This document shows, piece by piece, positions 44,658-54,536 of a stretch of DNA of 64,000 nucleotides. A program made the translations under genes and the position numbers. The notes below the pieces were generated by a model. That model made no database searches, was not told the origin of the DNA, and saw nothing but the letters and a program-made list of their open reading frames with translations. Location of the stretch: NCBI RefSeq assembly GCF_003031405.1, contig NZ_CP020469.1:4216001-4280000 (forward strand), in the 5' to 3' direction. How positions within the stretch are numbered: the first letter of the stretch is position 1; every line of letters begins with the position of its first letter. Source of the stretch: Halomonas sp. 'Soap Lake #6' (lineage in GTDB: Bacteria; Pseudomonadota; Gammaproteobacteria; Pseudomonadales; Halomonadaceae).

Positions 44658-45500
44658 ATGAGCAGCCAAGAACATCCGTTAGGTATTAGCTTTGAATTCT
44701 TTCCGCCCAATACTGATGCTGGGCGAGACAAGCTAATGCATGTGCGTGATGAGCTGGCCGCGCGTAATCCGCGTTTCTTCTCTGTTACTTACGGTGCGGG
44801 TGGCTCTACCCAAGCGCGTACCCGTGACACTGTGCGTAGCGTTAGCCAAAGTGGCATTACTACCGCGCCTCATCTCTCCTGTATTGGCAGTGAAAAAGCT
44901 TATTTGCGTGATCTGCTTGCGCAGTACCGGGAAGAGGGCGTCGATAGCTTGGTCGCACTGCGCGGTGATATGCCTTCGGGCATGGCAAGCATCGGTGAGC
45001 TGCGCTATGCCAACGAGCTAGTCGAGTTTATTCGCACGGAGACCGGCGATCATTTTGAGATTGCTGTGGCTGCCTACCCGGAATCTCACCCACAGACCCC
45101 CAACTTTGATAAGGATGTGGAAAACTTTGCCCGTAAGATGAAGGCTGGCGCTAATATGGCGATTACCCAGTACTTCTTTACGGCTGATGCCTATTTCCAC
45201 TTCGTTGAGAAAGCACGGGCGCTAGGGGTCGAGCAGCCGATTATTCCCGGCATTATGCCAATCACCAACTACACCAAACTGGCACGTTTTTCGGATGCCT
45301 GTGGTGCAGAAATCCCCCGCTGGGTCCGCAAGCAACTGGAGTCCTACGGTGACGACAGCGATTCCATTGCCGCCTTTGGTACTGATGTTATCACCCGCTT
45401 ATGCGAGCGCTTGCTAGATGGCGGTGCACCAGGACTGCACTTCTACACCCTTAACCAAGCCGCTCCAGTCCTGAAGGTTGTTGATAACTTAGTGAGCTAA
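44658..45500 (+). CDS. metF: 5,10-methylenetetrahydrofolate reductase
   Basis: This 280-residue FAD-dependent TIM barrel reduces methylene-THF to methyl-THF for methionine synthesis. The family start is SFEFFPPN; FSVTYGAGGST and the C-terminal GAPGLHFYTLNQ are diagnostic. The ATG at 44658 follows GAGGATATCCG; an upstream ATG at 44643 is less likely because the Shine-Dalgarno lies after it. 17 kb of the window separate it from other folate genes, but metK is close. Confidence 0.96.
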   Translation: MSSQEHPLGISFEFFPPNTDAGRDKLMHVRDELAARNPRFFSVTYGAGGSTQARTRDTVRSVSQSGITTAPHLSCIGSEKAYLRDLLAQYREEGVDSLVALRGDMPSGMASIGELRYANELVEFIRTETGDHFEIAVAAYPESHPQTPNFDKDVENFARKMKAGANMAITQYFFTADAYFHFVEKARALGVEQPIIPGIMPITNYTKLARFSDACGAEIPRWVRKQLESYGDDSDSIAAFGTDVITRLCERLLDGGAPGLHFYTLNQAAPVLKVVDNLVS

Positions 45501-45530
45501 AAACGCTTATCAGAAAAAAGTAGTAACAAT

Positions 45531-45567
45531 AAAAAGCCTCGCTCAACAATGTTGAGTGAGGCTTTTT
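45531..45567. terminator. Bidirectional terminator after metF
   Basis: AAAAAGCCTCGCTCAAC and GTTGAGTGAGGCTTTTT with loop AAT; one mismatch. It separates metF from the TRAP genes. A second small dyad (GCCCAGC/GCTGGGC, 45636-45651) is next to the permease stop. Confidence 0.9.
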
Positions 45568-45661
45568 AGTTATGTGGGTCTCTGGTAAGCAGGTTAAGCC
45601 AGTAAGCTATTTAGCTTAAGTACGCCTCTAGGTACGCCCAGCAAGCTGGGCGCCCAGGCAT

Positions 45662-47863
45662 TTAAGCAGAGACAGGACTAGGCTTATGCCCATGCAGTTT
45701 ACGCTGCATGATGAACATCATGACGCCAATTCCTAAACCTATTAAGTCGCTAAAGACACCGCCATAAATCAAAAATAGTGCCCCTGTTAATAGGACTAGC
45801 CGTTGCCACGCTTTGACTGAGCCGAAGAACCACGCCTGCACGGTAGCCGACAGCATAAATATACCAATAGAAGCAGTAATCGCGACGCGGGCAATCTGCA
45901 TGGGAGTACCTTCCATCAGCATGGCGGGGCTGTAGAAGAACATAAATGGCACGATAAAGGCGGCTAAACCTACTTTAAAGGAGGTAATCGATGTCTTCAT
46001 CGCGTTATCGCCAGAAATGCCTGCCGCAGCATAAGATGCCAACGCGACAGGGGGCGTAATAGCCGACATAACCGCGAAATAGAAAACGAAGAAGTGAGCT
46101 ACTAGCGGTTGAATGCCGATGTTAATTAGCCCCGGGGCAACAACGGATGCAGCAACTGCATAGGCTGCTGTGGTGGGCATGCCCATACCCAGCAGGATAC
46201 TGATGAGCATCGCAAAGAACAGCGCCAATAGTTGGCTAACGCCGGCTAGACCAAGCAGTAGTGAGGAGAAGCGCGCGCCAACGCCAGTCAGCGAGATAAC
46301 CCCAACGATTAAGCCTGCACAAGCACACACGGCAATGATCTGAATCGACATTGTGCCGGCTAACTGCAGTGCCCTGAGAATTTCACGAATACCCATTTTG
46401 TTGGGTGAAATCCAGCTGACAACAGCAGCGGCAGCAGTAGCAAGGGTACCTGCACGGATAACTGAATAGCCCATAAATAGTGCATAAATCAGGATTAAAA
46501 TAGGCGCGAATAGGTATGCATGCCTGACAAGCTTACGGAACTGCGGGATTTCATCTTTACGCATGCCGCGCATGCCTTTCTTAGCCGCCTCTAGATCAAC
46601 CATAAAGTAGACGGATAGGAAGTACAGTGCTGCCGGAATTAGTGCTGCAACAGCGATTTCACGGTAAGGGATACCCGTCACTTCCGCCATAATAAAGGCG
46701 CCGGCACCCATAATAGGCGGCATGATTTGCCCACCTGTAGAAGCGGCTGCTTCAATGGCGCCAGCACTCCGGCCTGGGTAGCCAACTTTCTTCATCAGTG
46801 GAATCGTCAGTGAGCCGGTTGATACGACGTTACCCGCTGAGGTTCCGTTGATCATACCCATCAGGCCGGATGCAAAAATAGATACTTTGGCGGGGCCTCC
46901 GCGTGAGCGCCCGGCAGCAGCAAAGGCAAAATTCACAAAGTAGTCGCCAACCTTAGAGGCCTGCAGGAAAGCAGCGAAAATAATAAACAGAATAATGTAG
47001 GTAGAAGAGACCGCTGTAGTTTGGCCTAGCACGCCAATATCGGTGTAGAGCTGGCTGAAAAAGCGGTTAACCGATAGTCCTGGATAACTCAGGAAGCCCG
47101 GTAAGTAAGGGCCACCAAAAACATATGCCAGAAAAATTGCAGAAATTACCACTAGAGCGTTACCTGCTACACGGCGCGTTAGCTCTAAAATAAGCAGAGA
47201 GCCCGCCATGGCTGCATAGGTAATGCCTATGGGAGCAAACGAAGTACCCGTGGACATGCGTAGTGGGGTGTTATAAATGGTAATTAAATACCCTGCACTA
47301 GCTAATGCAACAATCATTAATACTAGGTCGGGCATAGAGAACTTTGAGCGAACTTGACGATAAAACCAAGACAACACGATAGCGCCGACGGTCGCTAGCA
47401 GCAGTGGGTAGCCAAAGTGCCACGACTCAATCTGAGGATCGATACGCATGGCGCCGCCTGATAACGCTTGCCACATTAATACAGTTTGCACTAACGCATA
47501 GCCGGCGGGTATCAGTAGCGCTGCACTGAGTAGTGTTAACCATTTAGGTGATTCTTCAGAGGCCGTGCTGGCAAAGCGAGCGCCTGTAAATAAACCAAAG
47601 CCAAGTATTAGTGCGCCTGCAACGTGAACAATACGGTAGGTCCACGTCTCCATAGGGAGCACGTTTAGCGTAATTAGATGGAACAGTGAATAAGCAATGG
47701 CGACACAGGCAAAGAGTGCCCATTGCCAGCCTGTAAATACACGTCGATTAGGCTCAACGACTTCCTCATCAACGCCTTCGGCCAAAATTTCTTGGGCGTT
47801 TTTTTGTTCTGCTGGGTCGTTAGTGGGTGCGGCCGAGTTAGGGCTGCCGGTGTTGTTGCTCAT
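45662..47863 (-). CDS. TRAP transporter permease, fused 4TM/12TM (TAXI type)
   Basis: This 733-residue protein combines the small and large TRAP membrane subunits in one chain, the form that pairs with TAXI binding proteins. It has about 17-19 transmembrane helices, with GLMGMINGTSAGNVVSTG and MPTTAAYAVAASVVAPGLI in the large-subunit part. TRAP systems use a sodium gradient to take up acids or related solutes. A 48-residue acidic soluble leader precedes the first helix. The binding-protein gene lies directly upstream. Confidence 0.95.
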   Translation of the reverse strand: MSNNTGSPNSAAPTNDPAEQKNAQEILAEGVDEEVVEPNRRVFTGWQWALFACVAIAYSLFHLITLNVLPMETWTYRIVHVAGALILGFGLFTGARFASTASEESPKWLTLLSAALLIPAGYALVQTVLMWQALSGGAMRIDPQIESWHFGYPLLLATVGAIVLSWFYRQVRSKFSMPDLVLMIVALASAGYLITIYNTPLRMSTGTSFAPIGITYAAMAGSLLILELTRRVAGNALVVISAIFLAYVFGGPYLPGFLSYPGLSVNRFFSQLYTDIGVLGQTTAVSSTYIILFIIFAAFLQASKVGDYFVNFAFAAAGRSRGGPAKVSIFASGLMGMINGTSAGNVVSTGSLTIPLMKKVGYPGRSAGAIEAAASTGGQIMPPIMGAGAFIMAEVTGIPYREIAVAALIPAALYFLSVYFMVDLEAAKKGMRGMRKDEIPQFRKLVRHAYLFAPILILIYALFMGYSVIRAGTLATAAAAVVSWISPNKMGIREILRALQLAGTMSIQIIAVCACAGLIVGVISLTGVGARFSSLLLGLAGVSQLLALFFAMLISILLGMGMPTTAAYAVAASVVAPGLINIGIQPLVAHFFVFYFAVMSAITPPVALASYAAAGISGDNAMKTSITSFKVGLAAFIVPFMFFYSPAMLMEGTPMQIARVAITASIGIFMLSATVQAWFFGSVKAWQRLVLLTGALFLIYGGVFSDLIGLGIGVMMFIMQRKLHGHKPSPVSA

Positions 47864-47940
47864 GAGAGGTTACCCTTGAGGATGGATCATCAACGAGACG
47901 GGTCGGGGTATGTCAGCATTTTCTTATGCGCTAGTGTTGT

Positions 47941-47978
47941 AACAAGGGTCGGCCCCTAGGTAGGTGCCGACCCTTGTT
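47941..47978 (-). other. Hairpin between TAXI binding protein and permease genes
   Basis: AACAAGGGTCGGC and GCCGACCCTTGTT form a 13-bp perfect dyad with a 12-nt loop. No T-tract follows on the minus strand, so it is probably an mRNA-stabilising 3' structure of the binding-protein message or a leaky attenuator. Confidence 0.7.
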
Positions 47979-47996
47979 ACTACAGAGGCTTAGCGC

Positions 47997-48989
47997 TTAT
48001 TGACGAATCATGTCGTCAGCAATCTCATAACCGTTTTCGTTAAACCAACGGGCGGCTCCAGGGTGGAAAGGCATTACTGTGTTATACGCAATATTTTCAG
48101 GAATGCTCTCTTCCGCGCTGCGATGAATCGAGATCATACGGTCATTATTTTCCATGGTAAGGCGCGTTACTTCATATACTAAGCTTTCAGGCAGATCACA
48201 GCCTGCAATGGCAAAGTTCCACATGGAAACCGCACGAGCATCTTCCTCAAGAGTCTCATAGGTACTTGCCGGAATCGTAAACTCCGATACAGGGAAAGCC
48301 TCAATGACCCTAGCCTGCTCTTCTTCGGTGAATTCAATAATATTAATGTTTGTTTGTACTTCTAGCTGACTTACCGCAGGGATAGGAACACCTGCCGCAA
48401 AGGCAATAACGTCGAGTAGACCATCTTGCAATTGGCCACCCAGGTCAGACCAGCCACCATTACGGCGCTCGAAGTTAACGCCTAGCTCTTCAAGAATGGC
48501 AGGAAAGTACACGTCAGAGGTAGAGCCCGCTGGACCAAAGCCGATACGAGAGCCATCGGGAATATCCGCAATAGAGGTAATACCTTTGCTTGCAAGAGCG
48601 CTGATGGAGAAAGGTGTTTCATACATTGGGAATAGAGCGCAGGCATTATCCATAACAACGCCCGGTGCCAAAGGGCTGCGGCCATTCATTGCATCATCTG
48701 CAGGGCCTAAGGTAGTAAGGCCGAATGCTAGCTCGCCAGCATGAACCAGTGCCAGGTTTTGTGTCGGGCCACCAGTTACTTCGCCGCCGCCTGTGATGCC
48801 ACCTAGCTGATCAGCAATCAGGTTGGCCCAACCTGAACCATAAATATAGAACGTACCCCCTTGGCTTGCGGTACCAACGGTAAAGCTGGAGGGCCAACCG
48901 TCACGATCAACTTCAGCATGAGCGGTAGCAGCGGCAACGAGTGCGCCGCCAGCAATGAGAGCAAGGGTCTTGGGCATTTTATTGCGCAT
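47997..48989 (-). CDS. TAXI-family TRAP transporter solute-binding protein
   Basis: This 330-residue periplasmic protein has a signal peptide (about 1-25, ending ATAHA) followed by FTVGTASQGGTFYIYGSGWANLIAD, the TAXI signature near the N-terminus. TAXI proteins bind glutamate, 2-oxoglutarate or other solutes; the ligand here is unknown. AGGAAA precedes the ATG. It is the first gene of the two-gene transporter unit. Confidence 0.94.
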   Translation of the reverse strand: MRNKMPKTLALIAGGALVAAATAHAEVDRDGWPSSFTVGTASQGGTFYIYGSGWANLIADQLGGITGGGEVTGGPTQNLALVHAGELAFGLTTLGPADDAMNGRSPLAPGVVMDNACALFPMYETPFSISALASKGITSIADIPDGSRIGFGPAGSTSDVYFPAILEELGVNFERRNGGWSDLGGQLQDGLLDVIAFAAGVPIPAVSQLEVQTNINIIEFTEEEQARVIEAFPVSEFTIPASTYETLEEDARAVSMWNFAIAGCDLPESLVYEVTRLTMENNDRMISIHRSAEESIPENIAYNTVMPFHPGAARWFNENGYEIADDMIRQ

Positions 48990-49294
48990 GGCGAGATTTC
49001 CTAGCTGTTATTAGGGTTATTAACAGGGTATTCAGATGTGCATGTTCAGAATACCGCTGGCGTTATTTCAGTTAAGCAAGTTGTATTAAGCGATTTATAA
49101 GCCATTTATTTATTTTATTTTAATAAACAAATGCTTATAATTTTTTTGTTAGACTTTGGTTGATGAGGGCTAAGGGGGAAGTGTCTGATTTTTCGCACGG
49201 ATAAAAAAAAAGCGTGCGGTAATCCGCACACAATATAGGGTCGAAATAGGGAAAATACGGGTAGCGTCCGATCGACGCAGCTAGAAAGGTCTAT
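48990..49294. other. Intergenic region upstream of the TAXI gene
   Basis: About 305 bp without a gene. The part 49080-49150 is strongly A/T-rich and probably carries the minus-strand promoter of the TAXI-TRAP genes, but no convincing -35/-10 or sigma-54 (GG-N10-GC) pair could be assigned. The rest holds the terminator of yheV. Confidence 0.5.
49203..49232 (-). terminator. Rho-independent terminator after yheV
   Basis: On the minus strand GTGCGG, loop ATTA, CCGCAC, GC, then nine T. It ends the prlC-yheV unit. Confidence 0.88.
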
Positions 49295-49546
49295 TTAGCG
49301 ATGGGGCTTGCCAGGGTCGAGAATACGAACTGGCTGGACATCCTGAACTTTCTGCTCATCACGTACTTGGTTAACGCGAGTTGTCAGCTCCGGTGCCGCT
49401 TCATCCTCAATGGGCAACTGCTCGAAAAAATCGCAGCTTACGCACTCCCTGTAACGGATGTTATTTTGCTCCCAGGCACGAATCCGATCCATCGCTGCAC
49501 AGCGAGGGCAGATTACTCCAGCAATAAAACGTTTAACGCTCGACAT
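49295..49546 (-). CDS. yheV: YheV-family zinc ribbon protein
   Basis: This 83-residue protein has two CxxC pairs, CPRC near residue 13 and CVSC near 36, forming a zinc ribbon of the YheV/DUF2387 family. The open frame reaches 49696 inside prlC, but MSSVKRFIAGVICPRC at 49546 with CGGAG upstream is the family start. Function unknown. It is the second gene after prlC. Confidence 0.9.
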   Translation of the reverse strand: MSSVKRFIAGVICPRCAAMDRIRAWEQNNIRYRECVSCDFFEQLPIEDEAAPELTTRVNQVRDEQKVQDVQPVRILDPGKPHR

Positions 49547-49607
49547 AATTAAGCTCCGGTAGCGCGGCGAAGCTAAACCGCCGCGCTGGGTAATCACAGT
49601 AGTATGG

Positions 49608-51653
49608 CTAAGCGGCGCGTATACCGCTATGGCGTAACAGTGGCTCGACGCTTGGTTCGCGGCCCCGGAAATTGCGGAATAGCTCTGCAGCATCACGAGC
49701 GCCGCCTTGCTCTAAAATTTCCTGGCGGAAGCGCTGGCCCGTTTCTGGGTCAAAAATACCGGCTTCTTCAAAAGCACTCCAAGCATCGGCAGAGAGTACT
49801 TCTGCCCACTTATAGCTGTAGTAGCCAGCGGCGTAGCCGCCGGCGAAAATATGACTAAAGCTATTTTGGAAGCGGTTAAAGGCGACAACGGGCACCACCG
49901 ACGTAGTACTGCGTACTTCATCGATTAACACTTGAACGTCGCTAGCGCTGGGAGCTTCAAGCTCATGGTGAAGGCGTAAATCAAACAGCGAAAATTCGAT
50001 TTGGCGCACCATACCCATCGCTGACTGGAAGTTTTTAGCCGCTTGCAGCCGCTCAAGCAGATCGGAGGGCAGTGGCTCATTGCTCTCAACATGCTTGGCG
50101 AGCAGGTCTAATCCTTCGCGCTCCCAGCAGTAGTTCTCCATAAACTGGCTGGGTAGCTCCACCGCATCCCAGGCTACGCCGTTAATCCCTGATATGTCAG
50201 CAATCAGTTGCTTGGTTAGCATATGGTGCAAGCCATGACCAAACTCGTGGAATAGCGTAGTAACTTCATCGTGGGTTAGCAGCGCCGGCTTCCCGCTTAC
50301 TGGTGCGGTGAAGTTGCAGGTAAGAAACGCAACGGGTAGCTGTAGGTCGCCGTTAGCCTGGCGGCGTACCCGGCAGTCGGCCATCCAGGCACCGCCACGT
50401 TTTCCTTCCCTGGCGTATAGGTCAAGATAGAAGCCAGCGATGGGCTTGCCCTGTTCGATAATCCGGAAGAAGCGTACATCGCTGTGGTAGCTCGGTGCGC
50501 TGCTGTCTTCTTCCACCTGAACGCCGAACAGGCGCTCTACTACTTGGAAGAGCCCATCTACCACACGAGGCGCGGGGAAGTAGGGGCGCAGTTGCTCTTG
50601 GGAAATCGCATGGCGCGCTTCGCGCAACTTTTCGCTTACATAAGCAATATCCCAGGGCTCAAGAGAGCTGATGCCAAGCTCGTTAAGGGCGTAGGCACTT
50701 AGCTCGGCAAACTCTTCTTTAGCCTGGGGTACGGCGCGGCGGGCAAGATCGCTTAAGAACTCAAGTACCTGCTCGGGCGAGTCCGCCATTTTGGTCGCTA
50801 GCGAATAATCAGCGTAGGTATCAAAGCCTAGCAGTTTGGCCAGTTCATGACGCAGGGCCAAGGTCTCTTCCAGAATCGGTGCATTATCGAACTTACCGGC
50901 ATCAGGGCCCTGGTCAGAGGCTCGAGTGACAAAAGCGGTGTACACCTCGCGACGCAGCTCACGGTTGTCAGCATAGCTAACGATGGGGAAAAAACTGGGG
51001 AAATCGAGGGTAATACGATAGCCCTCGACGCCTTTTGCTTCAGCAGCGGCTTTTAGCGTATCAAGCGCACTTTGCGGCACGCCGGTGAGCTCATGCTGGT
51101 TGTCGATATCTTTGTGCCACGCTTGAGTGGCATCCAGTACGTTGTTGGAAAACTGGTTGGATAGCGTGGAGAGACGCGATTGAATCTCACCGTAGCGGGC
51201 TTTTTTATCAGCAGGCAGGTCGACGCCGGCCAAGCGGAAGTCGCGTAGGGCGTTGTCGACCGTGCGTTGCTGTGCGGCATCCAGCTGTTCCCAATGGCTA
51301 TCTTTTAGCGCTTGCCAGCCATGAAACAGTCCTTCGTGCTGGCCAACCCAGGTGCTGAATGCAGAGAGCTGCTCCAAACATGCTTGGTAGGCTTCGCGTA
51401 ACTCTGGGGTATTCATCGTGCCATTAAGGTGCGCCACCGGCGACCATGTCTGGGAAAGACGGTCATTCACGGCCTCCAGCGGTGCCGCGAAGTTTTCCCA
51501 GGTTGGCGGTGTGCTAGCTGCCAGTCGGGCGAGGTGGTCAATTGCTTCACGGCTTTCGCTCAGCAGTGTCTCTACAGCAGGCACCACGTGTTCGGCGCGA
51601 ATCTCGGCGAAAGGGGGAAGCACATGGCTCTCTAGCAGCGGATTGCGGGACAT
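49608..51653 (-). CDS. prlC: Oligopeptidase A
   Basis: This 681-residue M3 metallopeptidase has the zinc site HEFGH at 469-473, exactly the E. coli OpdA numbering, and the surrounding LTHDEVTTLFHEFGHGLHH. It degrades oligopeptides, including cleaved signal peptides, in the cytoplasm. The ATG at 51653 follows TGAGG. An in-frame GTG two codons earlier is less likely. Confidence 0.97.
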   Translation of the reverse strand: MSRNPLLESHVLPPFAEIRAEHVVPAVETLLSESREAIDHLARLAASTPPTWENFAAPLEAVNDRLSQTWSPVAHLNGTMNTPELREAYQACLEQLSAFSTWVGQHEGLFHGWQALKDSHWEQLDAAQQRTVDNALRDFRLAGVDLPADKKARYGEIQSRLSTLSNQFSNNVLDATQAWHKDIDNQHELTGVPQSALDTLKAAAEAKGVEGYRITLDFPSFFPIVSYADNRELRREVYTAFVTRASDQGPDAGKFDNAPILEETLALRHELAKLLGFDTYADYSLATKMADSPEQVLEFLSDLARRAVPQAKEEFAELSAYALNELGISSLEPWDIAYVSEKLREARHAISQEQLRPYFPAPRVVDGLFQVVERLFGVQVEEDSSAPSYHSDVRFFRIIEQGKPIAGFYLDLYAREGKRGGAWMADCRVRRQANGDLQLPVAFLTCNFTAPVSGKPALLTHDEVTTLFHEFGHGLHHMLTKQLIADISGINGVAWDAVELPSQFMENYCWEREGLDLLAKHVESNEPLPSDLLERLQAAKNFQSAMGMVRQIEFSLFDLRLHHELEAPSASDVQVLIDEVRSTTSVVPVVAFNRFQNSFSHIFAGGYAAGYYSYKWAEVLSADAWSAFEEAGIFDPETGQRFRQEILEQGGARDAAELFRNFRGREPSVEPLLRHSGIRAA

Positions 51654-51835
51654 AGGCACCTCATTGGCATCGTTTTTAAACGTAATAGGGGGGCGTAAAA
51701 ACCCACGATAATGATGACACAGTGTGGGCAGTGGGGCGTTCTTTCAATGGCAAGGTTTGGCCTGGGCGAATGTGCCTGCTAGTCTTGCCGCCTTTCAGTG
51801 CCACCAATTAGGGCCACCAATGGCAGGAGCATGTG

Positions 51836-53176
51836 ATGAGTGAAACGCTAGAGCGCTGGGGGTCGAAGCGGGCCTTTATCTTGGCGGTAACCGGGGCAGC
51901 GGTGGGGCTAGGCAATATTTGGCGTTTCCCCTATGTGGCAGGTGAGAATGGCGGCGCGGCCTTTTTACTGATTTATGTCGCTTTTGTGCTGCTGTTAGGC
52001 CTCCCAGTAATGATGGCTGAAATTTTAATCGGTAGGGCAGGACGGCGTGGTCCTATGCAGTCGCTTGGAGTACTCGCAGCCGAGGCGGGGGCTTCCTCCC
52101 ACTGGCGCTGGCTAGGGTTATTCGGCGCTTTTACCGTGTTTTGTATTCTGTCGTTTTACTCGGTGGTGTCAGGCTGGTCGATCGAGTTCTTGGTTGCTTC
52201 CGTTAACGGTAATTTTGATGGTGCAAGTGCCGCGGAGATCGGCGCTGGCTTTGAGTCTTTTTTAGCTAGTCCCGGATTGCTGATTTTTAACCACTCGCTA
52301 TTTCTATTTATGACCATGACCGTGGTGGCCGCGGGAGTTGCGAAAGGTTTGGAGCGGTTAAATAACCTATTAATGCCATTGCTATATGGGTTGTTGCTGC
52401 TGTTGGCAGTTTACGCCACGACGACCGATGGCTTCGGTATCGCTCTTTCCTGGCTGTTTTTACCTTCATTTGGAGATGTTACGACCAGTGTTGTGCTGCA
52501 TGCGATGGGCCATGCATTTTTCACCCTTGCGGTAGGGGCATGTGCCTTAATGGCGTATGGCGCTTATATGCCCGATGATCAAAGCTTGCCGAAGGCCGCT
52601 TTCGCGGTGGCTGTACTGGATATTAGTGTGGCCTTATTGGCAGGTATAGCGATCTTTTCGGTGGTGTTTGCACAGGGGCTGGACCCGGCTGATGGGCCTG
52701 GACTGATGTTCGTCACGCTACCGATTGCGTTCTCAGAGTTGCCCTGGGGATCGCTATGGCTGAGTGTGTTTTTCCTGCTGCTGTTACTGGCTACGTGGAC
52801 ATCGGCCATTAACCTTGCCGAGCCGATGGTAGCCACGTTGCAGGGGCTGGGTTGGCGGCGCAGCGTATCGACGCTGGTCGTAGCGCTAAGCGTGTGGTTA
52901 ATCGGCTTGCTATCAGCGTTCTCATTCTCAACCCTGGCAGAGTTTAGGCCACTGTTTGGGCGCAATGTGTTTGAGCTGGTAAGCAGTATTCCTCCGGATA
53001 TTTTCCTGCCCATGGGTGGCTTGTTAATCGCAATTTTTGCGGCATGGGTGATGCCTCAAGCACGTGTCGTGAGCGCGCTCGGTATGGGGGAGCGCGGTTA
53101 TTTACTATGGCGTACTATCATTCGCTGGGTGTCGATCCCATTGACGTTTATCGTCTTACTTGGCGGATTGCTATAG
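51836..53176 (+). CDS. Sodium-dependent transporter, NSS family
   Basis: This 446-residue protein has 11-12 transmembrane helices in the LeuT fold. The first helix holds AVGLGNIWRFPYVAGENGG, the unwound sodium and substrate site. Later helices carry HAMGHAFFTLAVG and TWTSAINLAEP. NSS carriers take up amino acids or related compounds with sodium; the substrate is unknown. AGGAG sets the ATG at 51836. It stands divergent from prlC, 40 bp before the carbonic anhydrase gene. Confidence 0.93.
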   Translation: MSETLERWGSKRAFILAVTGAAVGLGNIWRFPYVAGENGGAAFLLIYVAFVLLLGLPVMMAEILIGRAGRRGPMQSLGVLAAEAGASSHWRWLGLFGAFTVFCILSFYSVVSGWSIEFLVASVNGNFDGASAAEIGAGFESFLASPGLLIFNHSLFLFMTMTVVAAGVAKGLERLNNLLMPLLYGLLLLLAVYATTTDGFGIALSWLFLPSFGDVTTSVVLHAMGHAFFTLAVGACALMAYGAYMPDDQSLPKAAFAVAVLDISVALLAGIAIFSVVFAQGLDPADGPGLMFVTLPIAFSELPWGSLWLSVFFLLLLLATWTSAINLAEPMVATLQGLGWRRSVSTLVVALSVWLIGLLSAFSFSTLAEFRPLFGRNVFELVSSIPPDIFLPMGGLLIAIFAAWVMPQARVVSALGMGERGYLLWRTIIRWVSIPLTFIVLLGGLL

Positions 53177-53215
53177 CACTTCTTCCAACACCATTATCGC
53201 GTTAAGGAGATAACC

Positions 53216-53761
53216 ATGAGCAGTGCCCTACGAATGTTTCAAGGCGTTTCACCTCAACTGGGCGAGCGCGTATATGTCGATCCCGCGAGCGTAGTGATTG
53301 GCGATGTGGTGCTGGGTGATGACTGTTCTGTGTGGCCGATGACCGTGATCCGTGGCGATATGCACCGTATCCGCATTGGTGAACGCACCAGCGTGCAGGA
53401 TGGCAGCGTCTTGCACATTACCCACGCCAGCGATTTTAACCCTGATGGCTTTCCGCTCACCATTGGCGACGATGTCACCATTGGCCATAAGGCAATTTTG
53501 CACGGCTGCACGTTGGGCAACCGTATCCTGGTGGGTATGGGGGCCATTGTGATGGATGGTGCGGTGGTTGAAGATGAGGTGATTATTGCCGCTGGCGCCG
53601 TGGTAACACCGGGTAAGCGTCTGGAGAGTGGTTATGTTTATGCGGGTAACCCGGCCAAGGCGTTGCGACCGCTTAAAGAGCAAGAGCGTGCCTTCTTCCC
53701 CTACACGGCAGGTAACTATGTGAGATTAAAAGATACGTTTCTTACACAGCCTGCTTGTTAA
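53216..53761 (+). CDS. Gamma-class carbonic anhydrase-like protein
   Basis: This 181-residue left-handed beta-helix protein (YrdA/PaaY type) has hexapeptide repeats and three candidate metal histidines, one in HITHA and two in TIGHKAILHGC. It may hydrate CO2, or be a related acyltransferase-like protein. TTAAGGAG precedes the ATG. A weak dyad CTGG/CCAG with T5 near 53828-53850 may end the transcript. Confidence 0.9.
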   Translation: MSSALRMFQGVSPQLGERVYVDPASVVIGDVVLGDDCSVWPMTVIRGDMHRIRIGERTSVQDGSVLHITHASDFNPDGFPLTIGDDVTIGHKAILHGCTLGNRILVGMGAIVMDGAVVEDEVIIAAGAVVTPGKRLESGYVYAGNPAKALRPLKEQERAFFPYTAGNYVRLKDTFLTQPAC

Positions 53762-53864
53762 CAGATATGCCTAAATGGTTGGCTTACCACTCTTTTTTCT
53801 AACGCAATCATGTTGCGGCAGCCAAAAATCTGGTAATTTATCCAGTTTTTCAGGGTGCCGCGTT

Positions 53865-54536
53865 ATGGCGAATTTTCGCACGCATATTACGGTTGCAGCA
53901 GCGGGCGGCATGCTAATGGCCTATGTGGGCTGGCAGGCCCAATGGTGGCCCGCCAATCAGGCGCTGCTGGTGGTGGCTCTGGTTGCTTTTGGTGGTATTT
54001 TGCCGGATATTGACGCTGACCGATCCCGCTCTATCCGCTTGATCTTTAACCTACTTTCAGTGCCTTCGTTAGTGTTGGGCGTACTGCTGCTCCAACCTTG
54101 GTTAACGCCAGGATTACTGCTGGTTGCTTGTGGCGGCATATACTTCTGTGTGCGTTATTTCGCTGCAGTGCTTTTTTCACGCTTCACGGTGCATCGAGGG
54201 ATCTGGCATTCGCTAATGGCCGCCGGACTGTGTGCGCTGGCAACCGCTGCACTCAGCTATCATTTGCTGGTCCAGCCCGCTTGGCTGGCATGGTGCCACG
54301 GGGCAGCGGTATTGCTAGGGTTTATTATTCATCTGGGATTAGATGAGCTGTTTAGTGTCGATTTGGAAGGGGCACGTTTAAAGCGCTCTTTTGGCACTGC
54401 GCTGAAACTGGGTGATAGCCGCCGTCCACTCTCTAATCTATTAATGCTGATTGCAATGCTAACCCTGGTTCCCTGGGTGCCGCCCTGGGGAGTGTTGGCC
54501 GAGCTGTTTCATCAAGGCTCGCTGTTGTGGCGATAG
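53865..54536 (+). CDS. Membrane-bound metal-dependent hydrolase, YdjM family
   Basis: This 223-residue protein of the YdjM/DUF457 family has the usual N-terminal ANFRTHITVAAAGG, the GGILPDIDADRSRS acidic metal motif and later TVHRGIWHSLMAA and HLGLDELFSVD, all on the membrane-side loops of four or five transmembrane helices. E. coli YdjM is LexA-regulated. The start MANFRTH at 53865 is chosen over upstream frames. The 3' end overlaps convergent dctD by 25 bp. Confidence 0.88.
   Translation: MANFRTHITVAAAGGMLMAYVGWQAQWWPANQALLVVALVAFGGILPDIDADRSRSIRLIFNLLSVPSLVLGVLLLQPWLTPGLLLVACGGIYFCVRYFAAVLFSRFTVHRGIWHSLMAAGLCALATAALSYHLLVQPAWLAWCHGAAVLLGFIIHLGLDELFSVDLEGARLKRSFGTALKLGDSRRPLSNLLMLIAMLTLVPWVPPWGVLAELFHQGSLLWR

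Noticed and set aside
48990..49294. Sigma-54 promoter for the TAXI-TRAP genes as a DctD target
   Set aside because: No GG-N10-GC arrangement with suitable context was found on the minus strand.
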